Source of the DNA: Echeneis naucrates
Taxonomy: Eukaryota; Chordata; Actinopteri; Carangiformes; Echeneidae
Direction: 5' to 3'
NCBI RefSeq assembly: GCF_900963305.1
Contig: NC_042515.1
Coordinates: 12,769,623-12,833,622 of the forward strand
DNA: 64,000 nucleotides
Within the stretch, counting starts at the first letter, position 1; every line of letters begins with the position of its first letter. This document shows positions 41,674-53,298 of the stretch, piece after piece. The position numbers and the translations under genes are program-made. The notes below the pieces were generated by a model. That model had not been told where the DNA came from. It was given only the letters and a program-made list of their open reading frames with translations, and made no database searches.

Positions 41674-43440
41674 GGATCGGTAATTAGTGAAGATTGCTGA
41701 TCGCTTTTTTTCCAGTCAGAATTTTTCAATGTCTGTAAACTGCCAAAGTGCGTTATGTGGAATTACAAGTGCGCTGTATTGTTTTGGTTAGTTTAAAGGA
41801 ACTGGACATCACCAAAAAGGGAGGAGGCTTTGACCATCAGATTGTTATTGGATTGGTGCAAGACGAATGATGCCTTTCTAATCCAAGTGTGATGAAAATA
41901 TCCATTTAGAATATTCTCAGGAGACAAGAGCTGCTGTTGGTCAATCATGAGCTCTAATTGTCAACAGGAGAGCTGACTATCAAAAGTGATAGCCGGTGTT
42001 AAAATGCACCATGAAACCGAAAACCCTGACCTGAGTTTAGTGAACGTGTAACAGTACATTAGAAAACTGTCTTTTCACACAGTGACAGAGGAACTGGAGT
42101 TTTAAATACATTTTTGCCTCATTTACATTTGCAGAATACTTTAAAGCCACAAAGTCAGTTTCACATTGTGGACAAGTCAGCTTTTCAAAGTTTTTATGGC
42201 TTGACCTTTAGCTTCTAGCTCCAGTTTAATCTTGTTGCAATAGCAATAACACACAGGTTAAATTTTAGGGCTCATATCATAAACTACAGATTTCAGTTTT
42301 AGGATGTGGGAAAACTTACATTTCATGGATACCAAAGAACCAATGCTGCCTGAGTTTTTTCTTTTTTCATCTTTATTTAAAGCACGAGAAAAAAAGTGCC
42401 AAGAAGATGTTTGTTTATTTCAGGGACTTCAACTGTCAAAGATGTTTTCAGTTGTTGAAATGACTTGTTCTAAATTTGGACTTGAATGAAAGTGACTTGA
42501 ATAGTAATGGTGACGTTTTGAGTGAACCAGTTGTTTAACCAGTTGAACCTGCTTTTGCTCCCAAACCTACCCTGATACAAGAGCACATTTGGCCTTTCAT
42601 TTGCAGATGACAGTTTCACAGGAAGGAGGGGCTGATTGAGTTGAAAATTTAAGGTCACGAGTAAAAATGTTGAATATCAAAACTTCTGTTTCAAAGTGAA
42701 CCATGAGCCCTCTTTAATTAGTGTATGTTGTATATACAATGGCACACACTCAATGTGTAACCTTTCAGCTGAATTTCTGAAGATCAGTCATGGAGCTCAG
42801 TTGAAATTGAACTTGCATTTTAATTTAAAAGACACCTGGGGTGGTACAGTATTTTCCCAGAGCTGGATTAGTTTAGCCATCTGCTTAAAGAAAAAAGAAA
42901 AAAAGAAAAGCATACTATGCTTTATCCCAGTAACTTGTTACACAAAACCTGTGCATTACATTTAAAAGTGAAATTAATATTGTGTACACACTGATAATCA
43001 TCATGAGTGCTGGAGCAGCACTTTATCAGACCATTGCAACCAGATAAGCATGCAATTAATTTCATAACTGTCATTTGCATCTTAAATTTATTGAATAAAA
43101 GCTGGGTGGCACGATATGGTGGTAAGACTGGAACTTAAAGTCCCTCATTTAAACTGGAATCTTGGAGGTTGTAAAATACTGTGTCACATGGCAAAAAAGC
43201 CTTAAACCTTTGGTGAGACAGGTTTAATTTTGTACAATTTACTTTGCATCTGGGGGTTTCATCACTTTTTGTCCCTTTCTTGTCCCGAATGTTGAAGGTA
43301 TGCAGGTTGTGTTCAGATTTTTTTTATTCTCTACAATAAAAATCGTGTTTGCCATAGTCACGGACTCACCATTTATATGACTGTGATCTACTGTTGTGAC
43401 TGGGATGAGAAAACCAATAAAAAAAAAAAAAGAAAGTCAA
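41674..43440 (+). other. nuak2: nuak2 3' untranslated region
   Basis: Non-coding sequence after the TGA at 41671-41673. Candidate AATAAA signals lie near 43335 and at 43416-43421, the latter within an A-rich tract. The end is therefore placed at about 43.44 kb, back to back with the cyclin gene. Confidence 0.65.
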
Positions 43441-43953
43441 CTCAAGTGATGGTTCATTTTATTTGTAACTTTTTGTTTTATGTATTAGTTTAACAGAATT
43501 ACATTACAGTCACAAGAGAATTCAGTGTTTGTTAAAACCATGTAGAACTGTCCATATATGAAGCCAAGGTTACAATTTTAATCAAGTCCAGATAAGTGCA
43601 ACATACATATGAACAGAAAACATCACTAATAAAATGTGCAAAGATTGCTATTTGAATTGGACACAAATGAACTAAATATCACAAAAGGTTGATGTGTATG
43701 AATATTAATGAAAAGCACAGTCAAAAGCAAATTTTTCAAAGCTGCCTAAACAATTGCAAAACACTTAAAAACCACCAATAATAGGATGGACATGTAAAAC
43801 AAATCTCAATTTTTAGACTGTAGTTACCCTACATATATCACAGATGAATCTCAGTATACAAAGAATAATCAAGGTTAAGAAAGAATGGCAATTAAACTTG
43901 TTCTGTTTTTTTAGGCTTCTTGTTCTCCCTCATTCAATATACATCTCGTATGT
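43441..43953 (-). other. D-type cyclin 3' untranslated region
   Basis: This runs from the cyclin stop (43954-43956) down to a minus-strand AATAAA at 43458-43463. The last nuak2 signal and this one are about 40 bp apart on opposite strands. Confidence 0.6.
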
Positions 43954-46419
43954 TCATGGCAGGGAAGAGTGTTTCTGCTTGACTTCCTGGGTTGATGTCA
44001 CTGATGTCAATGCAACACCCTGAATTTCAGCAGGGGTGCAACAGTGTGCCCTTGATCTGCAAACACTATCTTTGAAACAGGAGGGCAGGCTGAGCTCCAG
44101 CACACTCCCTAGCTGCTCATAGCAAAGGAGGATTGGGTTCTGTTCAGGGTCAGATTAAAAGAAAAACAACCCTAAATTCATCAGCATCACCAACTTTTCC
44201 TCTGGATCTTGACCAATAGCTGCTCTTCTAAACATGCAATTACCAGTTTGTACTCAGACTGTTTGAACATGCCCTTAAATGCTGAGGATGGGTCAAAGTC
44301 AAAAGGAGATATTATCTGAAAATGTCAGTTAAACATTACCCTCACCAGATCAATGCCCAAAAGGTTGGCTAAAAACTTTATCACTGAATCAGAGGAGACA
44401 TCCACCTCCACTGTCTGTAGTCTCTGCATGGCGATGCTTACACAGGCACATACAACAGTGGATGGCAAGAACACAGAAAACCTGGAGTCTGTGGATAAAT
44501 GTGATAAAAAGTAAAATGAGAAAAATCATATATATTTCCTATGTATGCTGGCTCCTGTGAACCTTAACCCTTTACACAGATGTACTTAAAGACAACACCA
44601 AATGTAGGGAAGTGAGAAATGTTTATCAATGGCTGACAGGTTAGATGGATACTTCCATTTTGCAGGCACACCCTGACAGACAAAAGGGAGATTACAAAAG
44701 CAGACATTTCCCAAAACTTGATAATTTGATCCAGTATCCTAATTGCCTCAGGGAAGAAAAATACTGACACAAAAAGTCAGCCATTCAATCCTTAGTCAGA
44801 CACCTTTCTGAATGGGCTACAAGGAGCCAGGAATGATCTTAATTTTATGCTCTGTAATGTCATAGTCTGTCTAAAACAGCACGGGCTAACTGTGTCCTGT
44901 TGCCTCAGGCAGCATCACAGAGATTCGTGGGAAATCGGTTAGCTGAATAGTCGGACGCAGGTCTTTCACAGCAAACAATACAGGATTACACAAACTCAGC
45001 TCTCTGTCTCCAAAATGACCTGCTGACACATCGCAATCAAATTTATGGCTGCTTTGTGCCCATTGTTCATTGTGCGGGAAGTCAATTTCACCAGTTACGT
45101 TCAATATTCACAAACCGAAAAATATATTTTATATATAGCTCCTAAGATATATAAATATCTTGTAGCTCACAGTGGATATGACATCTCTGCTTTTATTCCA
45201 TTAGATTCATTGACTGGCTTTATACTTGAGTACAAAAATAATTTCATGTGTTGGCACCTTAGTTATGTAACTTACTGGTGGCAGTCAGAGCAATGTAGGA
45301 ATGAACATGCCTGCGCACGTCTGGAAGGTGGAGGGGCCGAACAAAGGGGAGAGCTTGAAGAATGGGCTCCAGGAAATCAGAGGGGACAACAGCGGCCAGA
45401 CCCCAGTCTAACCTGGACACCACCGCCGCCTCCCACTTCTGCAACACACACATTTCTCTAAAGCAATCCACCACAGGACGTCTCACACATGACAGACAAG
45501 CTGGCCATGCACGTGAATATTTCACAAGACGTTCGGCAAAAAGGAGTGGAAGTGATTTAAGGTGTTGTGGTTCATCATCACTTCCTTTAAAGGAAGCTAG
45601 GGTTACTTGGAAGTAGCTTGTTGTGATCACCCCATCTCAGGTGACTTTCTTTGAATGCCTTTTGATAAAAGAGGCAGACTTATTCAAGTCACATCTAAAA
45701 AATGTCTCCCTTTCTGTGTAGTGAACTATCTCAGGACTCCTCACAGCTGTGCATGCCCCTCTGGGTGAGGGTGAAACTTTGGGTAACCCTGGACTTTGGG
45801 ACGCTCGGAGGAAATCTATGGTGTTGATTTAGTTGTGTTGTGAGGCAATGTGGCAAAGACAGGACTAATGCCAAACCCATCTTAATTCATAAAGAGACTC
45901 ACCAGGATGTCAGAGACTGAGACGGAGTTGTCTGTGTAGATACAGAGCTTCCTGGCAGACAGAGGGACAGTCTCTCTCATTTTGGACGCCAGGAACATGC
46001 AGACTGTCCCTAAAAGCTGCAGGTTGGACTTCTGGATGGAATAGCAGCTCAGGTAGGAGTCCAGGTACCGGACCGCCAGGGGAAAGACCTCCTGCTCACA
46101 CCTCTGCTCCTCACACACCTGACACACAGCCCAGAGTCAGACTCATCACACGGCTTTGGGCCAGCCTGAGCCATCGGCCTACCTGGAGCATCCACACCGC
46201 CAGGATCCTCCTCATGCAGGGCCGGATCTCCTTCTGGACCGGGCCGGGGGACACCGGGCTCAGCCTCTCCAAGGCCGTCAGCCGGTGCAGCGCCCTCGGG
46301 TCGCAGGTCATCGCCGGGTCGGCGACGGCCCGGACGAACACGACACCCGGCTCCTCTTCAGCAGCAGACCCCTGGTCCCTGGATCTGCCATGAGGGTCTT
46401 CATCCTCACACAGATCCAT
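43954..46419 (-). CDS. Divergent D-type cyclin (ccnd3/ccndx-like)
   Basis: A G1 cyclin expected to bind CDK4/6. Exons in transcript order: 46419-46183, 46118-45903, 45438-45276, 44488-44346, 44139-43954, totalling 945 nt (314 aa). The cyclin box begins near residue 60: [10 protein letters not shown] (the MRAIL-type patch), [41 protein letters not shown] and [11 protein letters not shown] all match D cyclins. A second cyclin fold follows ([15 protein letters not shown]). It departs from cyclins D1-D3 in three ways. The N-terminal LxCxE Rb motif is not intact (MDLCEDED). An acidic/Arg-rich N-terminal insert is present. The C-terminus (SVTSTQEV) lacks the usual Thr-Pro degradation site. Its position beside bysl fits CCND3, but the divergence fits the cyclin Dx described in frogs and fish. 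I leave the symbol blank. Confidence 0.85.
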
Positions 46420-46540
46420 CCAGGGAAATTAAACCACAAGGACAAGATTTAAAAGTGGTTTTAAAGTGAAGACGATAAGCTAGCTGCTGTGTGTGTGTCC
46501 GCGCGCTAACGGCCCAGCAGAAGGACTCGGACACCGAACA
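46420..46540 (-). promoter_or_regulatory. D-type cyclin 5' leader / promoter
   Basis: A short CpG-containing stretch (CCGCGCGCTAACGG) lies directly upstream of the cyclin ATG. It is bounded on the far side by the GATTCGTTCAC repeat cluster. Confidence 0.4.
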
Positions 46541-46870
46541 GACCGTTCGTGAACGATCCGTTCATTTGGAACTAATTTAACTTAACTTTAATTTAACTTT
46601 TGTATGATTCGGGGGTAAACATCGTCTCAGTGCATGATTCGGTGTTTATTCCTGGCGCGCCCTACAGGCTCAGATTCGTTCACAAACGGGTCTCTCTGCC
46701 GTATATTCTCTGTGTAGGAATGACTGATTCGTTCACGATTCCTAAAATAGGGTCTTCGGGTCCTGAGTCTCTCGTTCACTTGACTCGAGCGCAGGCTCAG
46801 TTTAGAAATGAGTGATTCGTTCACAACTCATAACTACGGATCTTCGGGTCTTTCATTCATTATTCACGTG
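46541..46870. repeat. Cluster of degenerate GATTCGTTCAC repeats
   Basis: The core GATTCGTTCAC occurs exactly near 46674, 46727 and 46814 (the first reads AGATTCGTTCAC). Variants include TTCGTGAACGATCCGTTCA near 46547 and CATGATTCGG near 46633. A second shared block, TCTTCGGGTC, follows the last two copies. It looks like a tandemly repeated unit of roughly 90-110 bp that has decayed. No coding content. Confidence 0.6.
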
Positions 46871-47152
46871 ATTACATCAGTAACATGACCAATGCTTCTC
46901 AAATAGTGAGGCGATGCACCTCCACTACAGCAGATGGCAGTGGCGCTGTCATTGTCACAGTGCGCAGGGGTCATTCTGGGGTCATTCATAAGAGTGTAGA
47001 TATGAAATGATAGAAATGAAAAGTACTACGATATAGTAGGCTATATTGTATTAGCAATTGGTTATTTTGCCATCGTTTTAAATCAGTATAATTATTTAGT
47101 TACTGATTAAAAAAAAAGGCTAGTTCAGTAAATAAATTATAAATGAGGATAT

Positions 47153-47523
47153 GTTTATTGAAATTAAGGGGGGCAGCGCAGAAACTCTGATATTCCAATC
47201 AAAGTTTCCTTATTCCCAGCCAAACAAATAAATGTTTTGAAAGACACACAAATCACAATTAATATTTCATGATTATGGATGACAATGAATTATCTCTGAT
47301 CAGCTGTTAGGTATTCAGTTTGGTTTTAATCCAATGTTTTGCAGTAAAACATTATCAAATGTACACAATTACCAGTCTTTGTATTTCTAAGCAATCACTG
47401 CACAGTAATTGCGGCAAACACCTAGATATCTGTGATATGAAATGACATTATCGATATCACTTCAGACGTGCAGTTTAAAACGTGCCAACTCATCCAAACA
47501 GGAGAACAGACCAGACTGAGTCT
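47153..47523 (-). other. bysl: bysl 3' untranslated region
   Basis: Non-coding sequence below the bysl stop (47524-47526), extending to a minus-strand AATAAA around 47153-47159. The end is inferred from the signal. Confidence 0.5.
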
Positions 47524-50500
47524 TCAGTCCATGTCCACAGTAACAGGAAGACCTATTTCAATATCCCGTGATTCTGAGTTCTGGAGTTCTCTGCGAATCT
47601 CCGCAGAGACCTGAGGGTGTGTTTGTATCCTTAGCAGTTCCAGAAGTTCAGTCTTCTGTTCGGAGGCCAGGTCAGCTTTGTAGCGCTGAGCCAGGGTGAG
47701 TAAACTCTGATGCCACAGCACAGGAAGCACACGTTTTTCATTGCGGAAGGACAGGAAGTGGGCCACCAAGGCATCTAGGACACGGAAAGGCAGGGCGTAT
47801 TTCTTGTCAAGCAAGAGACGCAGGAAAATGCTGTTGGCACCGTTATACTCCATCTCAGCCAACTTAAGCATTGCAGCACTGAAAGACAGATTGTGCATGT
47901 TATGTGATGTTATACACCATTCCATTTTGTGCAACCATGAGTTTTCTTAACTTGCCAACATAGCACAAAATTAAGTTTTACAGAGCAAACTAGTTGAGTC
48001 TCTCTTAAGATGCTGACATCTGTCTGATGGGATGTGTCACTGAAAGGAACGTTACCTGGAGTGGAGCACAGGGATTGAACATTTTGTGAGTATGCTCCCG
48101 ATGATGATGGCCTCCCTGAGGGTGCATGTCCCTGATTCACACAAAGGAATCAGTATCCCTGTGTAACACAGAGCAAAATATGGATTAAAAAGTTGCTCAG
48201 ATCACTCATTGGACTAAAAACAAACACTGGGTGCTGCAATTACTGTAGTGCAACCTGAGCATGCCTTTTATTCAGCTTGTGTGAATGGTTCATTTTAGTG
48301 TTTATGCATTGTAATTGTTCAGATCACCAGAGAGCAGAGTTGGCTGTGTTGTTGTTTAAATAACTCTGTTGGCAATGTAACAACATATTAATTAACTAAT
48401 ATTTTCAGCCACACCCATTCCATTTCATACAAATCAGATATGATGTGTTGGTATGAAAGGTTTACACATTTGTAGAAACCCTGGTTATATTAGGAGGGAG
48501 GAATTTTAGACTGTTAGACTTGACAAAGCTCTTATCTGAGCCACAGAGCACAGGGTATAACTATTTGCTTTCACCTGTAAAACTGTGCCCCTTTAGTAGT
48601 ATTTAATTTTCACAAAGATGTAATACAGGCTGTACATGATTTTACAGCAAATTATGAGGCATACACATAAAATTAACCGTTTCAAGACCAATTACTTTAC
48701 CAGGTATTTTTTTATTTTCTTCAAGAAAATCATCTCAATGAGAAAAATTATATAAAATGCTGATTTCTTAGGATCAAATTGCTACTTTCTTCATATTCCA
48801 CGTTACACAATACAGTCAATTTGTGAGCTACACTGCCACCTAGTGGTGTTAGCTCACATTGTTAGTTTTATTTTATCAGGTTGTTGGATATCTGGGAAAC
48901 ATTGTCCCCAAACTGGTACAATTTGTGGGCATTGAGCTGACAGGGATAAATTCAGGGGAAAAAAAACATCTTCAACAATTATTGGCCATAGCAAATTCTG
49001 GATATATGAAGAACGATTTGACCCAATTAAATTTAAAGTATGTTAATTACTGTGTTTCCATAGCCAATAGTATTATTTACCCAGTGGACACCAGTTAATC
49101 CTCTCAGTGTCCTCAGAATACAATTTCTAAATTTAGTGCTGAAATTAAAAATGGGACATATCCCATGATGCTTGTATTTTCCCCTCCTGTCAAATGATCT
49201 TATTTTCTTCACTATATCCCCTAATATATTTTTAAGAACTGAGTGTGAGAGGACTCTCTCAGATTGGCCTGACATTTTTGGGTCTTTAATAATACCTTAT
49301 GAATGCCAAATTAAAATAATGTTTATTTTCAACATTATTATCCATCTAACTTGTGTAAACATTGAAAAACAGAACCTGGAAGACCAGCACAGACACACAT
49401 CAACAATCAATTAAATGACTACTGGTGATGTAAAATTGCTGCTCGTACTCCAGCTGCCAAATTCATCAACTTTGAACCTCTTTCAGTCATCTGTTAATTA
49501 AGATTCATCTATTCGTGATCAGTGGGGTCCTAAAAACAGCTCATATTTATAAACCTAGCAAAATATTTTATGCAATCCACAGAAGAATGAAGTAATTATG
49601 TTTTTACATCGGGCTGAGGTTAACAAAATGTAGCTCCAACACACAACCGATAAAAATAAAAATTGGTGGTTTGAATTGTTGTCACTATGGACAGTCTCTG
49701 AGCCAAAGTCCCTGACCTGTATAAAGCACTTCAGTGGATAAATGGGTCTGTTTTTATTGTCTCCTGCATGGGGACATACACATGGTTGACAAGATAGGCA
49801 ATTGTGAGGCAATATCCTTCTGAATTAATGGTGGTGGAAATGCATTTAGCTTTGTGTCTCACCTTTAAACCATGCTCCTGGTTTGAATAAAGCCTTCTTC
49901 AGGGCACTGTAGAGATGAAAGTTGAGTCGCTTATACTCTGCAATATCATCCCGTACTCTGGGCAGCAAGACCAAGTTGTAAAATCTCTGGGCCATTCGCT
50001 CTTTCAGATTAGATGAGAAGATTCTGTAACAAAGACATGGACAACACATTTCATTGTACATCATTAAAATAAGACAACGTATTCTATTTGCCTTAAGTAA
50101 TATTCTAACCCACCTTGTTGCTTGGTACATAGCAGCTGCAGTCCAAGTCTCAGGCTCAGTTAAATATAGTACCTGCTCCCAGTTTGCAAGTGCTGGGATT
50201 ATTTTAAAAGCCTTTGGCAATTTACCACTGCGATACTTTGACAGAACCTGAGGCAAAAAAAAACAATGAATATCCTTTTGATGGTTAGTAGAGATGAGCT
50301 CATTTGACTGTGAGGTCCACAGCTCACACTCACCTTATTGACACCTCTGTACACTTCTATTATCCTTGGGTCCAACTGGGGCATTGGACGTCCTGAAACC
50401 TCTGACATCACTGTTCCTACCTCAGTCTGCTTCTCTGTGATTTTCTCCATGATAATATCAGCTAAGGTTCGTCTGCAATAGTCACAAAGAGAAAATACGG

Positions 50501-51522
50501 CTTAGCCATTACACACAAAAGTGATCTCTGGGTTTGCCTTTCACTTCACAGCCACTTCTGAGTTGTAAGAATTATGTTGAGTCTTGCCTCATCGGTGGGT
50601 TCTTATTCATGAACATTTCAATGGCCGCCTCATCATCAGGGTCGACGATAACCTCAGTTTCACACTCAGTATCACTGTTACCAGCGCCTGTTTCTCCCAG
50701 TGCTGGCCACTCCTCATCTGAGTCTGCGTCCTGAGAGCCAGACCCTAGGGCATGTTCATGAGACAAAACTGGTCAATTACAATCGTCCACACTTGAACTG
50801 TACAGTATAACAGACACTCACTACAGTCAGCTGAAGTGTTGGAATAGCTGATGGAGCTTTATCAAACATAATCAACATGGATTTTTCATTTCAAAATCTC
50901 AGAAGCATATAACCCATATACAACTGTAAATATTCCTCATTCTCCCAATTTACTGCTTATTATTTATTTGACTTTCCACCCTTATATCTCTTCTGTTCCC
51001 CATTTTATATCTTTGTTTTGTTTGTTTGTTTGTTTTTCATCACTCTGTGCTGCTGAAAGAATTTCTATTTCCTCACTGTTGGACAAGTCAAGAAATTTGA
51101 ATTGGAAATAGATACTTGATGAAATTATTCCAGATTCTGTAGGAAATTATACAAACATATATAATATAGCAAGAAACAGTCTCAGCTCTTGTTTGGAGGC
51201 TGGGACGGTCAAGTCTTGCTCAGTGTTGATTGGGGTCGGGGTCAGAGGTCTGCTCCTTACCGAGGACAGTGACTGGGGCTTTCTTCTTCTCCGGGGCCAG
51301 GCCATATTCTGTCTGCAGCTCCTCTTGTTGGATACGGGCCTGTTGGAGGATCTTCCTCGACAGACGCTCGTCTACGTACTTGTCTTCGTTTTCTGCCCGG
51401 CTGTCTCTGCTCTTCATCCGGCCGCGGGCTCGCACCGTGTCCGCCTGGAGGATCTGCTCCGCCAGCCCCACCGCTGCCCCGCTCTTCTCGCCTCCGCCTT
51501 TCGCCTTCTTCGCTTTGGGCAT
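47524..51522 (-). CDS. bysl: Bystin, 40S ribosome biogenesis factor
   Basis: The nucleolar/cytoplasmic factor (yeast Enp1 orthologue) needed for 18S rRNA processing and 40S export. Exons in transcript order: 51522-51261, 50744-50588, 50472-50334, 50247-50114, 50023-49863, 48158-48056, 47878-47524, totalling 1311 nt (436 aa; human is 437). The basic N-terminus [15 protein letters not shown] is followed by an acidic segment ([15 protein letters not shown]). The conserved bystin domain includes [60 protein letters not shown] and [19 protein letters not shown]. The intron between exons 2 and 3 has a GC donor (GATGAG then GCAAGA). Only this junction restores NPPMRRTLAD, as in human NPPARRTLAD. It is divergent from med20. 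Confidence 0.96.
48159..49862 (-). other. bysl: bysl intron 5, 1.7 kb
   Basis: This is the largest bysl intron. It has two short plus-strand open frames (48859-49098, 49172-49414) that resemble no family I can name. They may be decayed interspersed-repeat sequence. No exon is seen. Confidence 0.6.
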
Positions 51523-51890
51523 GTCTGCACTTCGGTTTTTAGTCGGCTACAGTTTGGTGTTATTAGTTAGCATGTGTTAGCTCAGGAGTGGAGCGGAGCA
51601 GCACAGTAAACAGTCACTTGTCCGACACGTGCAGACGGCTGGAGCAGGAGGAAGTGACGTAGAAAACACGGAAACTGGAAGAACAAGCAAGAATCTAAAG
51701 TTTGTTCCTTTGTTGTTATAAAATTATCTTATTGACATTTATATGTGAGTAGATTCAAGTGAATTGAGACAGGAAAATCTCCCCATCGTTTGAAAATGTA
51801 CATAATTTGATTTAACTATACCGGAAAACTATTTTGTGACCCGGATGTATTAAACCTAGACAGTCGACTACAATTGGAGGTAAAACATCA
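51523..51890. promoter_or_regulatory. Bidirectional bysl/med20 promoter
   Basis: The two ATGs are 368 bp apart and face away from each other. The interval holds GGAAGTGACGTA (51650-51661), an overlapping ETS plus CRE/ATF-like motif that is common in housekeeping bidirectional promoters. No other gene fits between them. Confidence 0.75.
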
Positions 51891-53298
51891 ATGGGAGTCA
51901 CTTGGTGAGATTTTACTTTACATGTTTTATTTTCCTTTTTACATATGTTTTTTAAAACCGTAATTCCTGAACTTTTTTTCCAACTTTCCGTCCCGATCGC
52001 CGGACGGTGGATCGTGTCATTTTGCATCGCTTTGTTTGATTCCACGATGCTCTGCAAAGCACTAATAACGTTATAGGACGAAAATAAGCAGACGATGCTA
52101 ACTGACTTCCACAGATGTCCCCAAACCTCCATTAGATCGGGCTGGTATTTGCTCAGGGGCTTTGTTTTCCTTGCAGTGTGTGCCAGGTGCCCGTGGCGGA
52201 GGGCAAGAGTGTGCAGCAGACAGTGGACATCCTGCACAAGAAGCTGGAGCAGCTGGGGGCTGTGAAGCAGGGCAGCTTCTGTGTGGACTGTGAGACATAC
52301 CATGCCACAGGAACTGTCAGCGGTAATACTCAGCTGTCTGCCATCCCTATAATAGTACACAAGCAAAGGTCAATTACTCTCACCTGTAAAAAGTGGAAAA
52401 TGTCAAGTAAAAGCATTGATTTGTATGGCCTTTGTTCATGGCTAAACTAAATCTCAATTATGGAATAGAGGATCTAATTGATATGAGCATCAGTGATGAA
52501 CAGATAGTTAATAATTGATTAGACTTGAGGACAACTTTGATAGACATTTAATAATTTAGCAAACTCAATTTACCAATACTTTCTGATTCCAGCATTCAAG
52601 TCAGACTCTCTTTTGTTGATCTTCTGGAAAGCCCACCAGTTATCAATGGAGAAAGTCTTTGGTGTTCTCACTATATAACCATTTAATCATGATCCACATG
52701 AGCCACAATCAGTCTTTACTGTCTGTTACAGGTCAGCCCTCCAAGCTCTTATATGTGATGCACAACTCTGAAACTCCCCTGAGCTGCTTGGCCCTGTTTG
52801 AAGGTGGACCCTGCCTTGTAGCTGATGCAAACTTTGATGTCCTTATGGTGAAGCTAAAAAGCCACTTCCAGAATGCCAAGGGACACAAGGTGGAGTGTCG
52901 CGGTTCACGATACCGCTACTGTGACTTCTTGATAAAAGTCGGTACAGTGACAATGAGCTCTAGTGCCAGAGGAATATCAGTAGAGGTATGTGCTCACAGT
53001 TTGATCCTGAAAGTTGGGGGAGGCGCATTACCGTTTTCCCAGTATGACTGTGCTAACTCTTGGTGTGTCTCCTCAGGTGGAATACTGTCCCTGTGTGGTT
53101 CCAGGGGACTGCTGGAATCTCATGAAGGAGTTCATGCAGTCCTTTCTTGGTCCCAGCGTGCCTGAACTGCCATCTGTGTTTGCTGCCAAGCCTGAAGGAC
53201 TCTTTGCACCAGCAGAAAGTGTGGACACTATGACACAGTACCTGGAGTTATTTAATAAACTTCGGAAGCTGCAAATACCAGGAAGCAATGTGCGTTGA
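51891..53298 (+). CDS. med20: Mediator complex subunit 20
   Basis: A head-module subunit of Mediator (Srb2/TRF-proximal family) that links activators to RNA polymerase II in the nucleus. Exons: 51891-51904, 52177-52322, 52732-52985, 53077-53298, totalling 636 nt (211 aa; human is 212). The first exon carries only 14 coding bases (MGVTC with a split codon), a structure that also fits the human start MGVTCVSQMPVAEGKS. Conserved blocks visible are [70 protein letters not shown] and [13 protein letters not shown]. The frame is complete and ends GSNVR. Confidence 0.96.

Noticed and set aside
48859-49414. Two open frames inside a bysl intron that could be transposon remnants
   Set aside because: I could not match them to any reverse transcriptase or transposase motif, so no element is claimed.
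51812-52366. 184-residue open frame on the minus strand opposite med20
   Set aside because: It is antisense to med20 exon 2 and adjoining introns, has no recognisable motif, and vanishes outside the med20 exon.
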